A stretch of DNA of 64,000 bases. It comes from Copromyces sp. CBS 386.78. Lineage: Eukaryota > Ascomycota > Sordariomycetes > Sordariales > Sordariaceae. Made by a program: the position numbers and the translations under genes. Positions 32,291 to 43,909 of this stretch are shown one piece after another. The first letter of the stretch is position 1, and each line of letters opens with the position of its first letter. Where the stretch lies: assembly GCA_030685235.1 (NCBI GenBank), contig MU839161.1, positions 62,001 to 126,000 on the forward strand, in the 5' to 3' direction. The notes under the pieces were generated by a model. That model did no database searches and had not been told where the DNA came from. It saw only the letters and a program-made list of their open reading frames with translations.

Positions 32291-35034
32291 ACATATCGCC
32301 TGACTAGTAGTTGGGTCGGTGACGACCAGCGAATCCCAGGTGTTGTATGTTTTTTTTGTTTTTTTTCTTCTTTCTACTTGCAATTATTTTGCTGTTTTCC
32401 TGTCTGTCTTGTTGCTTCTTTTGCCCTCTCTCCTTTGTTTTTCTTGTCCAGTTTTTTTTTCTTTGCCCTAGTCTTTCGTAAAGTCTTCAGGTCTTCCCGG
32501 GCTTCATACACAGTCGGCGCAGACTTGTGGAGACTTTGTTTCATATGTGCTTTCATGTCCACCTGTCCATTGCAGGAAGTACCCGAAGGTTATGCCGAGA
32601 CCGCAGAGTCGAGAGAACGGAGAAGAAAAGAGGGGACACACGAGACGGTGTCAAGCATGAAGAAGGATCAGCCACTTTTCTCCCGATACCTACCGAGAAG
32701 AACGTCTCTAGGCGCCCGCGAGTTCGGGGACGCGCAAGTAGAAGCCCATTCGCACGAGGTGCGAGCGAGAACCCTTCTCCCCCGTCTTCTCCAGGCGGTT
32801 AAGCACCGCCATCACTGCTCGGAATATCTCCGTATTCCTTCTGCAGCAGTACATGCATAGGTACATGTACCTCCAATCCGGCAATAGCATTGACATTGAC
32901 AAGTAGCAATGAGCAGAGGAGGAGGCCTTGGAGGCGTTACGAAGCTGAACACCGTATTAGCATGAGATGAGGCGGACTAAATGGCGGATGTGGCGTGGAC
33001 CGACAGCCAGCTTACAGGTTACCAGCGTCCCGGGGTGCGAAACGAAAAAGAAGAAGGGAAGCAAGAAGCGTGCCTCGGCGGTCACGACACCAAATAGTTC
33101 GGGGGAGGCGTCTGCAGAGTAGCGGGAGCTGGTACCTAGGTATGGCGCTTAATATGTGAGTATGGGTATCCTTAGCAGGCGCACATGGGAAGCGAGTGGA
33201 ATGGGGAGAGCTGGGTTCTTTGGGATGTTTTGCTGTTGATTAGTCGTTGTCGTCGAAACCGGTATGCGAATGACGCGGTCATTTCTATGGCATGGGAAAA
33301 GCTATGTACAAGCGAGAAAACACACCACCGGAAAAATGTTCATGGTGAGGTTGAAGACGGGGCCGGGGACGAGGTGAGGCCCGGGAACAACCCCAGTCCA
33401 AAGTGAAGAAGACCCCAGTTTCTTGGCATTCGATTTTTCGGAAGCATCCCAGTGTTTTTGTTTCTTAACTTTTTTTGATGATAGGGCTGTCGTTCAGCGG
33501 GCTCTTCCTTTTCTTTCTCTCCAGGGTTCAAGGTTTGCTGGCCCGTTGTTTAGCAGAAATACAGCCCAATTGCTCCAGGGTAGGTCCGACCAGAGTCCAG
33601 ACGGATGACGAGAACGAAAGAAAAGCAGAGAAACATACTGTAAGCCAAAGAGAAGGGCAAGACGAGGACCTAGAGCTGGACCCTGAATGTTTGCACTTGC
33701 CATTCATCATCCAATTCATTTTCAGGTACCGGATCACCCCATGGATGGTTGATTTCCCCTGACTAGTTGAAAATTGGTGACACCTGCCCAGGGACACGCT
33801 CGTCTCCCCCCGGTTCCCCGTGATTCCTTGAATGTGGTGCCATTGCAATCCCAGTGTTGGAATGTGATAGGACCAAAAAGGGCCCATCAACATGGCAACA
33901 TGGTTGTTGCTAGGAGAGTGAAGTTCTTGTCTTCTTCATAACAGTGAGCGGAATCTTACTCCGGCATTATAAGATGAGATATGCTGTACACAGCCGCCCA
34001 GAAAGTGCAAGGGTCCATCCGTCGTGCCGTCGTGGGCTAGGTATGGACTGGGTTGTGAATTTCGTGGAATGGCATCATCTCCTTTTCTTCCCGCGGCGGA
34101 CGGCAGCCCGCTCAGACTGGGAGGACATGGACGCGATCTCACCTTTTCTTGTCTTTTACCCTGGATGGATGGATGGATGGATGACTCGAGCGGGTTGCCA
34201 TGAGGTGCTGAACCCCATCCAGTCCAGTGAGCCCCCATTTTCAATTTGCTTTTCTTTTTCCTCTTGGCCCCTTTTTTCTTTTTTCTTTCTTTTTCCTTTG
34301 TCAAACGTCGACGAACAATCGGGCGGCGTTGTCTTTCGTTCCATTGCAACTACGGCTGATGCGCCTCATCCATTCCCCGAACCTGGCCCGCATCAATATC
34401 CATTCAGACACGCAACAGCTTTTGCGTGCTGTAAGCCAATGGAGCTTGGGTGCTTGCCCCAAAATGGGATCCTTGTGTGACTGGTTGGGTTTTCCTTTCT
34501 CCTGCCAAATATCATGAAATCTGGTTCATGTAAAGGTCGTGAGCCTTTTGTAGCATCGTCGTTATCTGCTTTCTCCAGGCCTAGACGAATTTCTTGGTGG
34601 TTACAACTCCAACTACGCCCGTACTCTTGTGCGCAGTCGCCGCAAGCTCCCGGGGAATCTCTTGTCCCCTCTCAATTTGGCATGCTGTGGGACTTACTGG
34701 GTGCTTGTTTGTTTGGGTCGAGCGTGTACGATGTTGAAGTGAACGGGAAGTGCAGTTGCGGTTCTCGGTTAAAATCCAACAAGCGCCGTTCACGTGTTGC
34801 CCGTTGATGCTGTCTGCCCCATCGTCCACGCATTGTAGCCCATTTCCTGGATCTCATGAATGCAGTGCTTCTTGTGCCTGGTTCGTCAGCTTGTTCGAAC
34901 GCTGAGTGGATTCCCCCAGTCCCACTGTCCTACCGACAGGAGATGGCCGGACACGGCATCACCTGCAGAATCAGGCATCTCTGACTGGGTACCCATCTCG
35001 TATCAAGACCGCCCAAGACAGCCATTGAGCGCAA

Positions 35035-35056
35035 GGGGGGGGGGGGGGGGGGGGGG
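35035..35056. repeat. G homopolymer (22 bases)
   Basis: An uninterrupted G run 100 bp before the assembly gap. The length is doubtful. Confidence 0.85.
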
Positions 35057-35155
35057 CCGCGGGGGCGCACACAAAAACAAAACACACAAAAACCCCCCTC
35101 GGGGTTGTTTTTAGCCACCACCGGCGAATTACTCAAAAGCGGCGCCCCGCGACCT

Positions 35156-35165
35156 NNNNNNNNNN
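35156..35165. other. assembly gap, 10 N
   Basis: Ten N bases, probably a placeholder of unknown true size. Sequence between the G-run and the gap may be low quality. Confidence 0.99.
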
Positions 35166-37376
35166 CCGCCGCCCCACGCCCGCTGCTGCGCAACCTACAC
35201 TACAACACCTCAACTCCACGCTCGCGTTTGGTGATAGCCTCTCACTGCTTCTGACTCCTTATCGCTGTCCCTGGACGAGGAGGGAGGTTTTTGAATTTGG
35301 AGAGAGATATTTATCCACGACCTTTGTGCTCGGATACATGGATGCTGCTGTGACTCTGGCAACTCTGGACATCTCAAGTGCAGCCGACACACGTGTCAAG
35401 CTGACAGACCCCGGGCCGCGCTGTAGTTGAACGACGCTCTCTACCCTGCAGAAACTATCGGCAGCTTTTTTACCTCTAGTTACCATCCCCAGGAGTGGAC
35501 CGCCGCTACTGCATGGGGGCTGCGTGTGGAACAGTGGAACTGAAAGCCGCAAACGTTTGGATCCATTGCGCTGAACACGAACGTGAAGAGAGGCGACGGC
35601 GACAGCGACGGTGATGGTGATGTTACCTTCGAAAGTTTGGGCACGAAACCACGAACCATCATCCAACGTGCCTTGTCATCCTCCCCTGGAGTTCAGCATG
35701 CTCTGGCTGAATCCTTTTTTGGAAGCACTAATGAGCGAAGCTGGGTTTGTTGGGGCTCGCTTAACACAATGAAGACTTGTACATACAAAAAAGAGACAGG
35801 ATGACGCCAATTCAGATGCTCTCCGATGGGCTGAAGTTTTGGGGAGAAGGGGGGCCTGCTATGACATAATTGGCTCCAGCGCGCCCCGATTCTGCCAGAT
35901 TCTGGAGGGGGGAAAATTGGAGTTTTTGGGGTCCCGCACGTCGATGCCGTCGTTTCGGTTTTAGCGAACGAACACACGGAGCTCCATTTCTTGCCTCCAC
36001 CAACCTGAACCAAGCCAGCTTCCCGTCATCGTGTGAGGGTGTGGTAGTCTCGTCTGGTCTCGTCTCGTCTCTGGCATGTGTCCCGGTTTGGGGTTTGTTA
36101 CCGATACAGAACCTTGTAATTTTCAGGTCTGGTCCCCTATAACGGAATACAGTACTTAGGGGCCACTGGGAGACTGGATGTGGTAAGAAACTAATACCGT
36201 ATAGCTTACCGCGGGGCTGCAATCATTGTGACAAGGACGTAGTAGGACGGATACGAGCGTCTCGGGCCTGGTTACAGACGGCCACGCTCCACGGCGACCC
36301 CAGACTACCTAGGGAGTGGCCGAGACTTCTGCGCCTGTCAGTGGTTATAAAATGGCTGGTCTGCAATGCGCATTGGGAAGAGCCGACGACAGATGTAGGG
36401 AAGCTTGCAAGTGCAGAAAACATTGACCGAGAATTGTCAACCAGCAATGACACGAAAACAGCAAGAGATAAGCGCTGGCTCCAGAAAAGATAGGTACCTA
36501 GTACCTACCTTACTGACGGGTCGGTTTCCATCCGGACTGCCAAGAATTCATTGTACCCAGCTGGCCTTTGCTGTGAATCTCGATGCCAAATGCCAGGTAT
36601 GAGTAGACTCACAGAACCATAAGAATTCGGCAATTGGGGTTTTCTTCCTAGAGAGGTCATATTTGCAAAGGCCAAGGGAAACTTCATGGTCAGCAAAGTC
36701 CAGCTGATGCTCAGTTTGCCAATATGGCGTCCAGAGCCCAATGCAGGCGGGGGGACACAGAGCATCCGACTCCGGACTGGGCCCCGTCCGTGTTGACGTC
36801 CTGGTATTTCCTTTGCCCGTTTCAAACGGCAAGCCAGGCCCTATCATGAGCTTCAGATGGGCTTCACACCACCACGTTTTCGGTGCAGTCCAATGGTTGC
36901 CGCCACTGCTTGGGGCACCTGCCATTTTCATGGCAATGACCGATGGGCGTGCTCGACCGTTGGAGATTTTCCGTTTTCCATGATTTCATTGGTAGTATAT
37001 CGGTCGTGGTGCATATGTCCGTCACTTGCGGCGTCCAGTAGCTTTGTGTGTAAGCTACCTCGTGAGAGGCCATGTGAGATGAGAGGAGAAAAGTGCGGAG
37101 ATGGGCTGCACCAGACGCAATGCGCAAAAGACAAGTCGAATTAAACAGGAGCAGTCGTGGAAGTTGAGGGAGATTATCATGATGATGGCGGGGGAGGGAT
37201 GATTAGTTGCATCCAAGAATCAAGAGGAAAAATAAGAGGTCGCCCAGTGACGCCACGATCCACTTCACGTGTAACATTCACACTTGCTGCATACCAATAC
37301 ATTTCAATACGCCATGATACGCGCGCGAAATACGGAGTACGGAGTACCTTTGCCCTAGCTGCAGGCCCTAAGATTT

Positions 37377-37394
37377 TAGCGCAGTCGGTAGAGC
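37377..37394 (+). other. tRNA D-arm/A-box look-alike
   Basis: TAGCGCAGTCGGTAGAGC fits the A-box consensus TRGCNNAGYNGG and continues CTCCACTTCAGACTTCAGAC, like a tRNA anticodon-arm start. No T-arm (GGTTCRANNCC) follows at tRNA spacing, so it is not a complete tRNA gene. Confidence 0.35.
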
Positions 37395-39061
37395 TCCACT
37401 TCAGACTTCAGACGCACGCACGCTGTCAGGGATGCCGGGGAGCTCTTTTTTTCAGCCAGATGTCAGGTCAGGACAGCTTCAGGTGGATGGAGTCAATCCG
37501 TCGAATGCACGACAACGCGGTGACAGTTGGGATAAGGTACCTCAAAAGAGGATGCTCCAAAGCGCGACTCCACACTCCAAACTGAGTGCAAGTGCTGCTG
37601 TCCAAAAGCTGGGTGACTTTGTGAAGAAAGTGCGAACTTGAATCCTGGAAAATGGATCCGTACCTTGCTTCATACCCCGGCTGGTACGGAAGGTATCTTT
37701 TCTACATAAGGTATCTTACCTTACGAGCTTACCTCCTGTCTAGCATTGATTTGGCACTTGCCTCCCGCTCCCCATTGCTCCCCACTGTGGTTCCTTCCAT
37801 CCTCATGCTTCAGGTTCCTCAGATGGAAGTAACCTTGTAGGCGGCACTTGCCCTCTGCTTGCCCCCTCTTCCTCCGACTCGTTCGGCTGCTGATTGATTT
37901 CTTCATTCTTCTCTTTCATTTGCTGCCGTTCATCTTTCGCCATCATCCCACCTGCACCTCACCTCCAGTTTCCATTCATCTTTCCATCTTTTCTAGGGGA
38001 CCGCCTCCCCGTCCGGCCTGCCGCGTTACATAAGGTACTTAGGTACACTGTACAAAGGTAATACCAATCTCTCTAGTTGTTCTTTACCTGTTTAACCCAA
38101 TACACATGACGCGGTGCACCTCCAAGTGGGAGCTGTGCCTCTCAAATACGCAAGCTATCCCCAAGATCCCCTCCATCACCCAAGCTGCCAGCTACTTCTA
38201 TTACATCCAACACATTACAAGGCCCAGGACGGCTCGATAATACCTCTCGCTGCTCCCTTCGTCATACCTCGAAGCTGATCCCACCCCACCTTATTTTTTG
38301 CCCATTTCTCAACCCAGCAACAGGGAAAAATTGGGCGTCGATCATTTCTACCTCTGCCCTCGCTCTCTCTTTCCCTTGCTAGACTTGCTCCCAGCCTGCC
38401 AGCCAGCATCCCTCTTACTTGTTGCTACCTCCTGGTTTTGCCTCCGAGTCCCTTCAAGAGCCGAATGCTACATCGTTTGGTTGCGTGGTGGAAGAGCGTC
38501 CGCAGAACAAAGAATCAACGGGACTGCATCACTCGTGCACTCATCACTCCAACAAGGCAAAGGCACTCATTGACAATTCTACCGGTAGAACATCATTCCC
38601 TTGGCATACCTCCAAACGAACCCGGCCAGGCCCTGTACCGCCTGGATATTTGGATCAGTACCTGACTACCCTCGACACTTGGATATACCACCACCACCCA
38701 GACAAGATTGTCGCGACAAAGAATCGCCACCACGCAATAACCGCCCCTCCCTCTCGCTCTCTATTTACTCACTTCTGCATCACATCACCACGCCTCTTAC
38801 ATCGACATAGGTTAAGCATGGTTTGAAGATATTGGCTCTTACAATGGATTCGTAGGCCTTTTGGTCACTCATATCGTATTCTTTTGGTTTACCACAACTT
38901 GGAATCATGATCAGAATGAACCGATCGCATCTACTACGAAACACAGACAATACGAGAAAAAATCAGCCATACTTGCCATCTTACAGCTAGTTGCACATAA
39001 CCATAACAGCTTCTCGGGTCGCAAATCGACGGCATCTTGCCAAAGGTCTGACTCGAACATC

Positions 39062-41485
39062 ATGGCAATCTGGCCATTCCGGCGGAAAAGCCGCAAAAGG
39101 CGCTCTCGCGCTGCCACGACGGATTTCGATGGGCACCGAGATGTTACCCCAATAGGCCAAGCTTCGGCAGCGGAACAGGCAAAGGCAGGGCCGGATCGAT
39201 CGGAGCCCCATAAACTTCAGCGAAGAGCACGCACGTACAGCTTCTCCCCCGGGCGCCACGATTCGATAGTACTTGGGCGGAAGCCAAGCGTTGAATCAAA
39301 ACGGGGAGTGACGGGACCAGCAGCGACTGTCCAGGGACCCACGAGCACTGACCTAGGTCGAAACGTTTTCTTCCGCGTGCCTACCCTCCACAGCAAACGC
39401 GACGGCGAGGACCTACTACGGAAGAAATCGAGCAAGAAAAGGCGGAGGGAAGATCGTGCGCGGGAGGCCGAGATCAAAGCTATGAGCACATATGTGCCTG
39501 TCCGAGCAGCAACTGGGGACTGGATGGCGGGACGCCCCATGAAGAAGGACAGCAGGAGATTCAAGAATGGCCTTGGATTTAGGGGTCAAAGGTCCTCCGA
39601 TGTCTCCTTACCCGTACCCGAATCCCTCAGTTCGGCCTTATCATCAGACTCCGAACAGGTTTCGTACAGGGTTTCGGCGCTCAATGCACTCGCTCCCAGA
39701 CCGACCCTTCGATATGCCACGCATCCGCGGCAGGGCTCTACAAACGGCGAGGTTGGCGCATCACCGCTCGCCAAGAAACCCTCACAACGCCAGAAGAAGC
39801 TCGTAGAACCCATACCAGAGGCGACACTGAAGGCTCATAAACGTGTTGACGACCTCGCTAATGATCTTAGCGCGAGTGATCTCCGCGAGCTGATGGAACG
39901 AGATCGACGACGGCGCGAAAGGAGACGGCAACGAGAACAGGAAAATGCGCAGACGATGCTTGCTAAACGAGTAGAAAAGCAGCGCGCCGACGATGTTGAA
40001 GCGCAGAAAGAAGGCAGGGAGTCTCCTCCAAACCTGGAGAGAGGCGTTCTTGGCCGTGAAGCTGTGGGCTTGGGAATCGACCCGGAGTCTGCGGTGGTAA
40101 CGTCATCAAGGATTCGTGAATCGGACGAGCTTTCCAGGCCAGTGAGAAAGCGTTCGAGGGAAGAATTTAACGAGGGAAAGGAGGAGGAAAATGTGCGATC
40201 ACATCCATTGCGATCTTTCCATCGCACAGAAAGCATCCCAGTCGAAACCCCCACTTCTCCCCTCGAGTCATTAGCCAGTCCGCATTCGAGGAGTTCCTTC
40301 TTTAGCCCGAATGGTCGATCATCTCGACAAGTCTCCTTAGCAAAAACGGAATACTCAGAACAGATGCGGAGAGGGTCAGAGACCAGCAGCTCCAGAGGAC
40401 CACTATCATGGGCATCCATCTTCAGGTGGGGAAACAGAAACAGACGAAGCTCCGGTGGGCCGTCTTCGTTCTCCAACACCTCGCGAGACTCGATGCAAAC
40501 ACCACAACTACAGGTGCCAACGCCACCAATCAATTTTACCCCGCGACGAGTTAGCTCTGGTGTACCGAAGCGCACGAAATCACGCTTCCGTGAAGATCTT
40601 CCAGAGCTCCCGCTCTCACCACCGGGATCTAGGATACACTTGAACGAGGGCGATTCGATCCCCCCCACGATCACCGAGGCTTCCCCTAACCCAAACCACG
40701 GTGTTGATCCTCTAGGAGTAGCGACATCGGATGGCGCTAGAGATGAGACACCAACATCATCAGAACAGAGATCCATGGATGCACTCCGTCATACGCCCTC
40801 TTCCTTCGGCCCCCCTGATGAGCGTAATATGACCCCCGAACCGCACACCATGTCGCTTGCCTCCATAGATTCCGAGGCATCATGGCTATCCGGACGCTTT
40901 TCGGCGAAAAGGCGAAAGTCATCAAGCATCATGAGGTCAACGACACCATATAGGCAGCTTCCTCGAACATCAGAGCCGGATAACGAGATTGAGTACGAGC
41001 ATTCTCCCGAGCACCAAAACCTCAATGAGGAATCAATCATTGTGGATGATGATTATTTGTCCCGTGTTGCACGGGCTAGTGGTGAACGTCCTGGATGGAA
41101 CCGGCAGTCCAGTGGGGAGGCTCGGGCATCAAGTGATTGGGAGGAGGAACCTCATTGGGGGTCTGTCAGGGAAGGGCAGCCCGTCGTTATCCACGGCCAT
41201 CCTGCCAACGTCCGAACGAAGAGCTTCGAAGGTTATCTCAATTCATTGGGTGGTACACCCGAGGCAAGCCCCAGACTCTCGGAAACCGCGGGGGTTGTTA
41301 AGGACGAGGAGATTCGGCGAGCGACGAGCGTCAATCTCGGGAAGGGACACGTACGACACATCAGCGCCGGCAGCGCTCGGCTATTTTCCCTCTCGCCACG
41401 TAATTCCACCGATAGACGGATGAGCCTACCGCCGAGACCTATGGACGATTCGACGGCGCAAGCAACTGAAGTTGAGAAGCAGTGA
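39062..41485 (+). CDS. large disordered fungal protein of unknown function
   Basis: A single open exon of 807 residues starts at ATG 39062 (MAIWPFRRKSRKRRSRA), chosen because the upstream in-frame extension has no ATG. The N-terminus is strongly basic. A recurring short hydrophobic-basic pattern follows: RRARTYSFSPGRHDSI, then FFRVPTLHSKRDGEDLLRKK, then SSDVSLPVPESLSSALSSDS and LNALAPRPTLRYA. A charged helical segment (LRELMERDRRRRERRRQREQ) suggests a coiled coil at about residues 270-310. The rest is Ser/Pro/Arg-rich and probably disordered, with many SP/TP sites. No catalytic domain or membrane segment is seen. I believe it has orthologs in other Sordariomycetes but cannot name a function. 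A nuclear or cytoskeletal scaffold is only a guess from composition. Confidence 0.8.
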   Translation: MAIWPFRRKSRKRRSRAATTDFDGHRDVTPIGQASAAEQAKAGPDRSEPHKLQRRARTYSFSPGRHDSIVLGRKPSVESKRGVTGPAATVQGPTSTDLGRNVFFRVPTLHSKRDGEDLLRKKSSKKRRREDRAREAEIKAMSTYVPVRAATGDWMAGRPMKKDSRRFKNGLGFRGQRSSDVSLPVPESLSSALSSDSEQVSYRVSALNALAPRPTLRYATHPRQGSTNGEVGASPLAKKPSQRQKKLVEPIPEATLKAHKRVDDLANDLSASDLRELMERDRRRRERRRQREQENAQTMLAKRVEKQRADDVEAQKEGRESPPNLERGVLGREAVGLGIDPESAVVTSSRIRESDELSRPVRKRSREEFNEGKEEENVRSHPLRSFHRTESIPVETPTSPLESLASPHSRSSFFSPNGRSSRQVSLAKTEYSEQMRRGSETSSSRGPLSWASIFRWGNRNRRSSGGPSSFSNTSRDSMQTPQLQVPTPPINFTPRRVSSGVPKRTKSRFREDLPELPLSPPGSRIHLNEGDSIPPTITEASPNPNHGVDPLGVATSDGARDETPTSSEQRSMDALRHTPSSFGPPDERNMTPEPHTMSLASIDSEASWLSGRFSAKRRKSSSIMRSTTPYRQLPRTSEPDNEIEYEHSPEHQNLNEESIIVDDDYLSRVARASGERPGWNRQSSGEARASSDWEEEPHWGSVREGQPVVIHGHPANVRTKSFEGYLNSLGGTPEASPRLSETAGVVKDEEIRRATSVNLGKGHVRHISAGSARLFSLSPRNSTDRRMSLPPRPMDDSTAQATEVEKQ

Positions 41486-43909
41486 GCAATTGATATATAG
41501 TGATTATGGCTGGCTGATGCCGCGAGAATACTCCACCCTCGTTTCAATCTGCTTTGTTCTTGTTCATATCACATTGGGGAGGCGCCATCTCCTAACATAT
41601 ACCGACCATCATTCACTCGTTGGAGGCGCTTTTCCTTTGTTCTCCACACAACACGACAAAAAGCACCACATCACCGTTCTGTCATTGGCAGAATCTTGCA
41701 CAAACCCCCCAAATTCTCGCACCGATCAGCCACCCATAATTCTACATTGCGCTCGCTCATTTCTTCCTTGGCTCCGGCCCTCAACGTTTTGGTCGCCATA
41801 GCGGTTTCGGAAAAACGCAATGCTCGTGGCTCAAATCTGACAAGCTCGTCGTCACGCAAATCACGCCTGCGCCCAGTCACTTACGCCATTGCTTTCCCCT
41901 GCCCACCAGGCAGCCAAATCGGGGATGTTTTGCGATACTCGCTTCTTAATACCGAGCCTTGCTTTTGTTTCAACTCGGATACTTTGATATGGAATGCTTT
42001 GCTTTTTTTTTTTTTTTTTTTTTTTTTTTTGACATCAGATAGGATACCCCCAAGGAGCGTATGGTTGACTGGCAGAAAGGTAGGCAGACAAGGAAAGGCA
42101 TGGATACATGGGAAAACAGGACTACACAGGAAGGATGGAAATTTACATGAGAAGGAAAGATGAATGGATGGATGTCTATTGATTGCTCTCTCTGGCTCTA
42201 CGTCTTCCGAGCTACAGAAGAGAGCCTCGCTAGATAGACGATAGACCGACAAAGGAAAAGTCGGATCGAGTTCAACTTCAGTTACACGTCCTACCAAATG
42301 ATGTGATAAATGCTCTCTTGCTGACCCTTTTACGATGTGGTACCGGCACCGGTTTGTCTGCGAGAAATAAGCTCCCCATCGTTACTCTGTCCGCCCGTTC
42401 GTCACGCTGCCACATGAGGACAAGAGACCAATACGAAGGTTACATTCGCCCAAAGAAACCCAAGATAGGGGGACAAGCCATCACGTCGCCAGTGATTTGG
42501 GCGGTACCAGGTCGGGCCGATGTAGGTGACGAACAGTGAATGTACCATGGAAACAAACCTGGTACGATGATACCATGGTACAGAAGAAACGGGTTGACAC
42601 GTGTTGGTGGCTTGACTTGACCGCACCTGGACATACATATCTTACCGGACACACCGGGCACCAGTTATCGGTGTAATGTAGTAGTAGCTTCAACTCCAAC
42701 TGTAGTTATTACGACTGCGCGGTTAAACTGTTTGGAAATGCCAGCTATCAGAGTGTATCAGGTGTATGGACGTTCAATACAAATTTCCACTGTTTTAACA
42801 CAAGCATGTCTTTCTTTCTTTCTGTTTCATGCGACTTCGTAACATTTCATTATGATGGCTTCCTGTGTACCGCGTGACAGTAAAGTGTCTCTCTTCACTG
42901 TACGCGCGCTATTCTAGAACAGAAATACATAAAAAGGGGGAAGCCAACATGGTAAGGTGTGTTGAACGACCTAGTGTAGCTCTCTACCTACCTGCCTACC
43001 TACCGGATTGCCTAAGCCAGCGTTAAGGAGTTGAGGTTGGAGTTTTGTTGATACGATGGTTGAGACTTTGAGATACAGTGGGATGGTGGATTTATCATCA
43101 ATTTTTGGTAATTGACAGGACTTCTGGTTGGTTCAATTGCCTACACCTCAAGATATCCATTACGTAGGTAGTAGGTGTCTGGTACTGAACTGTACATGAA
43201 ATTCCGGTAAGTTCCATGTCAGTTACCAGGTAGACTTTGATCCTCTTGTTTCTTTCCCAGATTCTTGTCCATCAGTCGTTCCTTCCAGGTGAGGACGAGA
43301 TTGTGTCATGGGGCCTCCTTCGTTCCTCATCAAGCATCGTGTTTGCTTTCATATCAGTCATGACACTCAGCCGGGCAACTGGTTGGGAAGGAAGCGTCGT
43401 GAAAGCCCAGGGCCCTCCTTCCCTGACTGAGCAACTTTCCTTCCTCATCTTTAAGGCTGCGCGGGCTTATCGACAACGAACCTGGACACCTGGTTCGTGA
43501 GCACATTTAGGTTATAGGTACGCATCATCACACTTGGACATCTAGCTCTGTGCACGGTGAAGACTGAAGTGTCCGGAAGGATTACATCTGCGCTTGGTAG
43601 ATGCAAAACTTTATTATTATGAAGAAGAAAGCAACAACAAAACTATTTTTGATCATGTACTGCACGAACTCCGCTCAGAAGGAAGTTTAACACTCCGTAT
43701 CAGTCCACAAAACCCACCCACCTACTTTCCGAAAGACGCATAAACTCCATAGAAAGAAACGCCATGCAGCAAGGAACCCCCAATGAGCACCATCAAAGAC
43801 TGCAGAAGATACAATCACAGCGCCGGGACATGCCGGACCGAATGGCGTAGTCCCGCGCTTCGGAGTGTTGAGAAGAAAACGAAGGACGAGAGACAATCGT
43901 AGACGGGTA
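41486..43909. other. intergenic region between tail-to-tail genes
   Basis: No supported gene. It should hold both 3' UTRs. A T homopolymer lies at 42003-42030. Short CCTACCTACCT and GGTACC motifs recur. Frames here are short and without domains. Confidence 0.45.

Larger units (their letters stand above)
32291..39061. other. 6.8-kb gene-poor region
   Basis: Base composition is normal, so this is not RIP debris. Yet no frame above about 180 codons occurs and none shows a domain, a splice pattern or an ortholog-like core. It contains CT-rich runs (32350-32480), a GGAT tetranucleotide tract near 34163-34186, a G-run and assembly gap near 35.1 kb, and many CCTACCT/AGGTACC motifs. Its right end is the leader of the 39062 gene. 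Noncoding RNA or regulatory DNA is possible, but I cannot support a specific element. Confidence 0.45.

Noticed and set aside
39835..40776. 313-codon minus-strand frame inside the disordered-protein gene
   Set aside because: Antisense to a long coherent ORF with a proper ATG; rich in Ser/Arg from the reverse of Ser/Arg codons.
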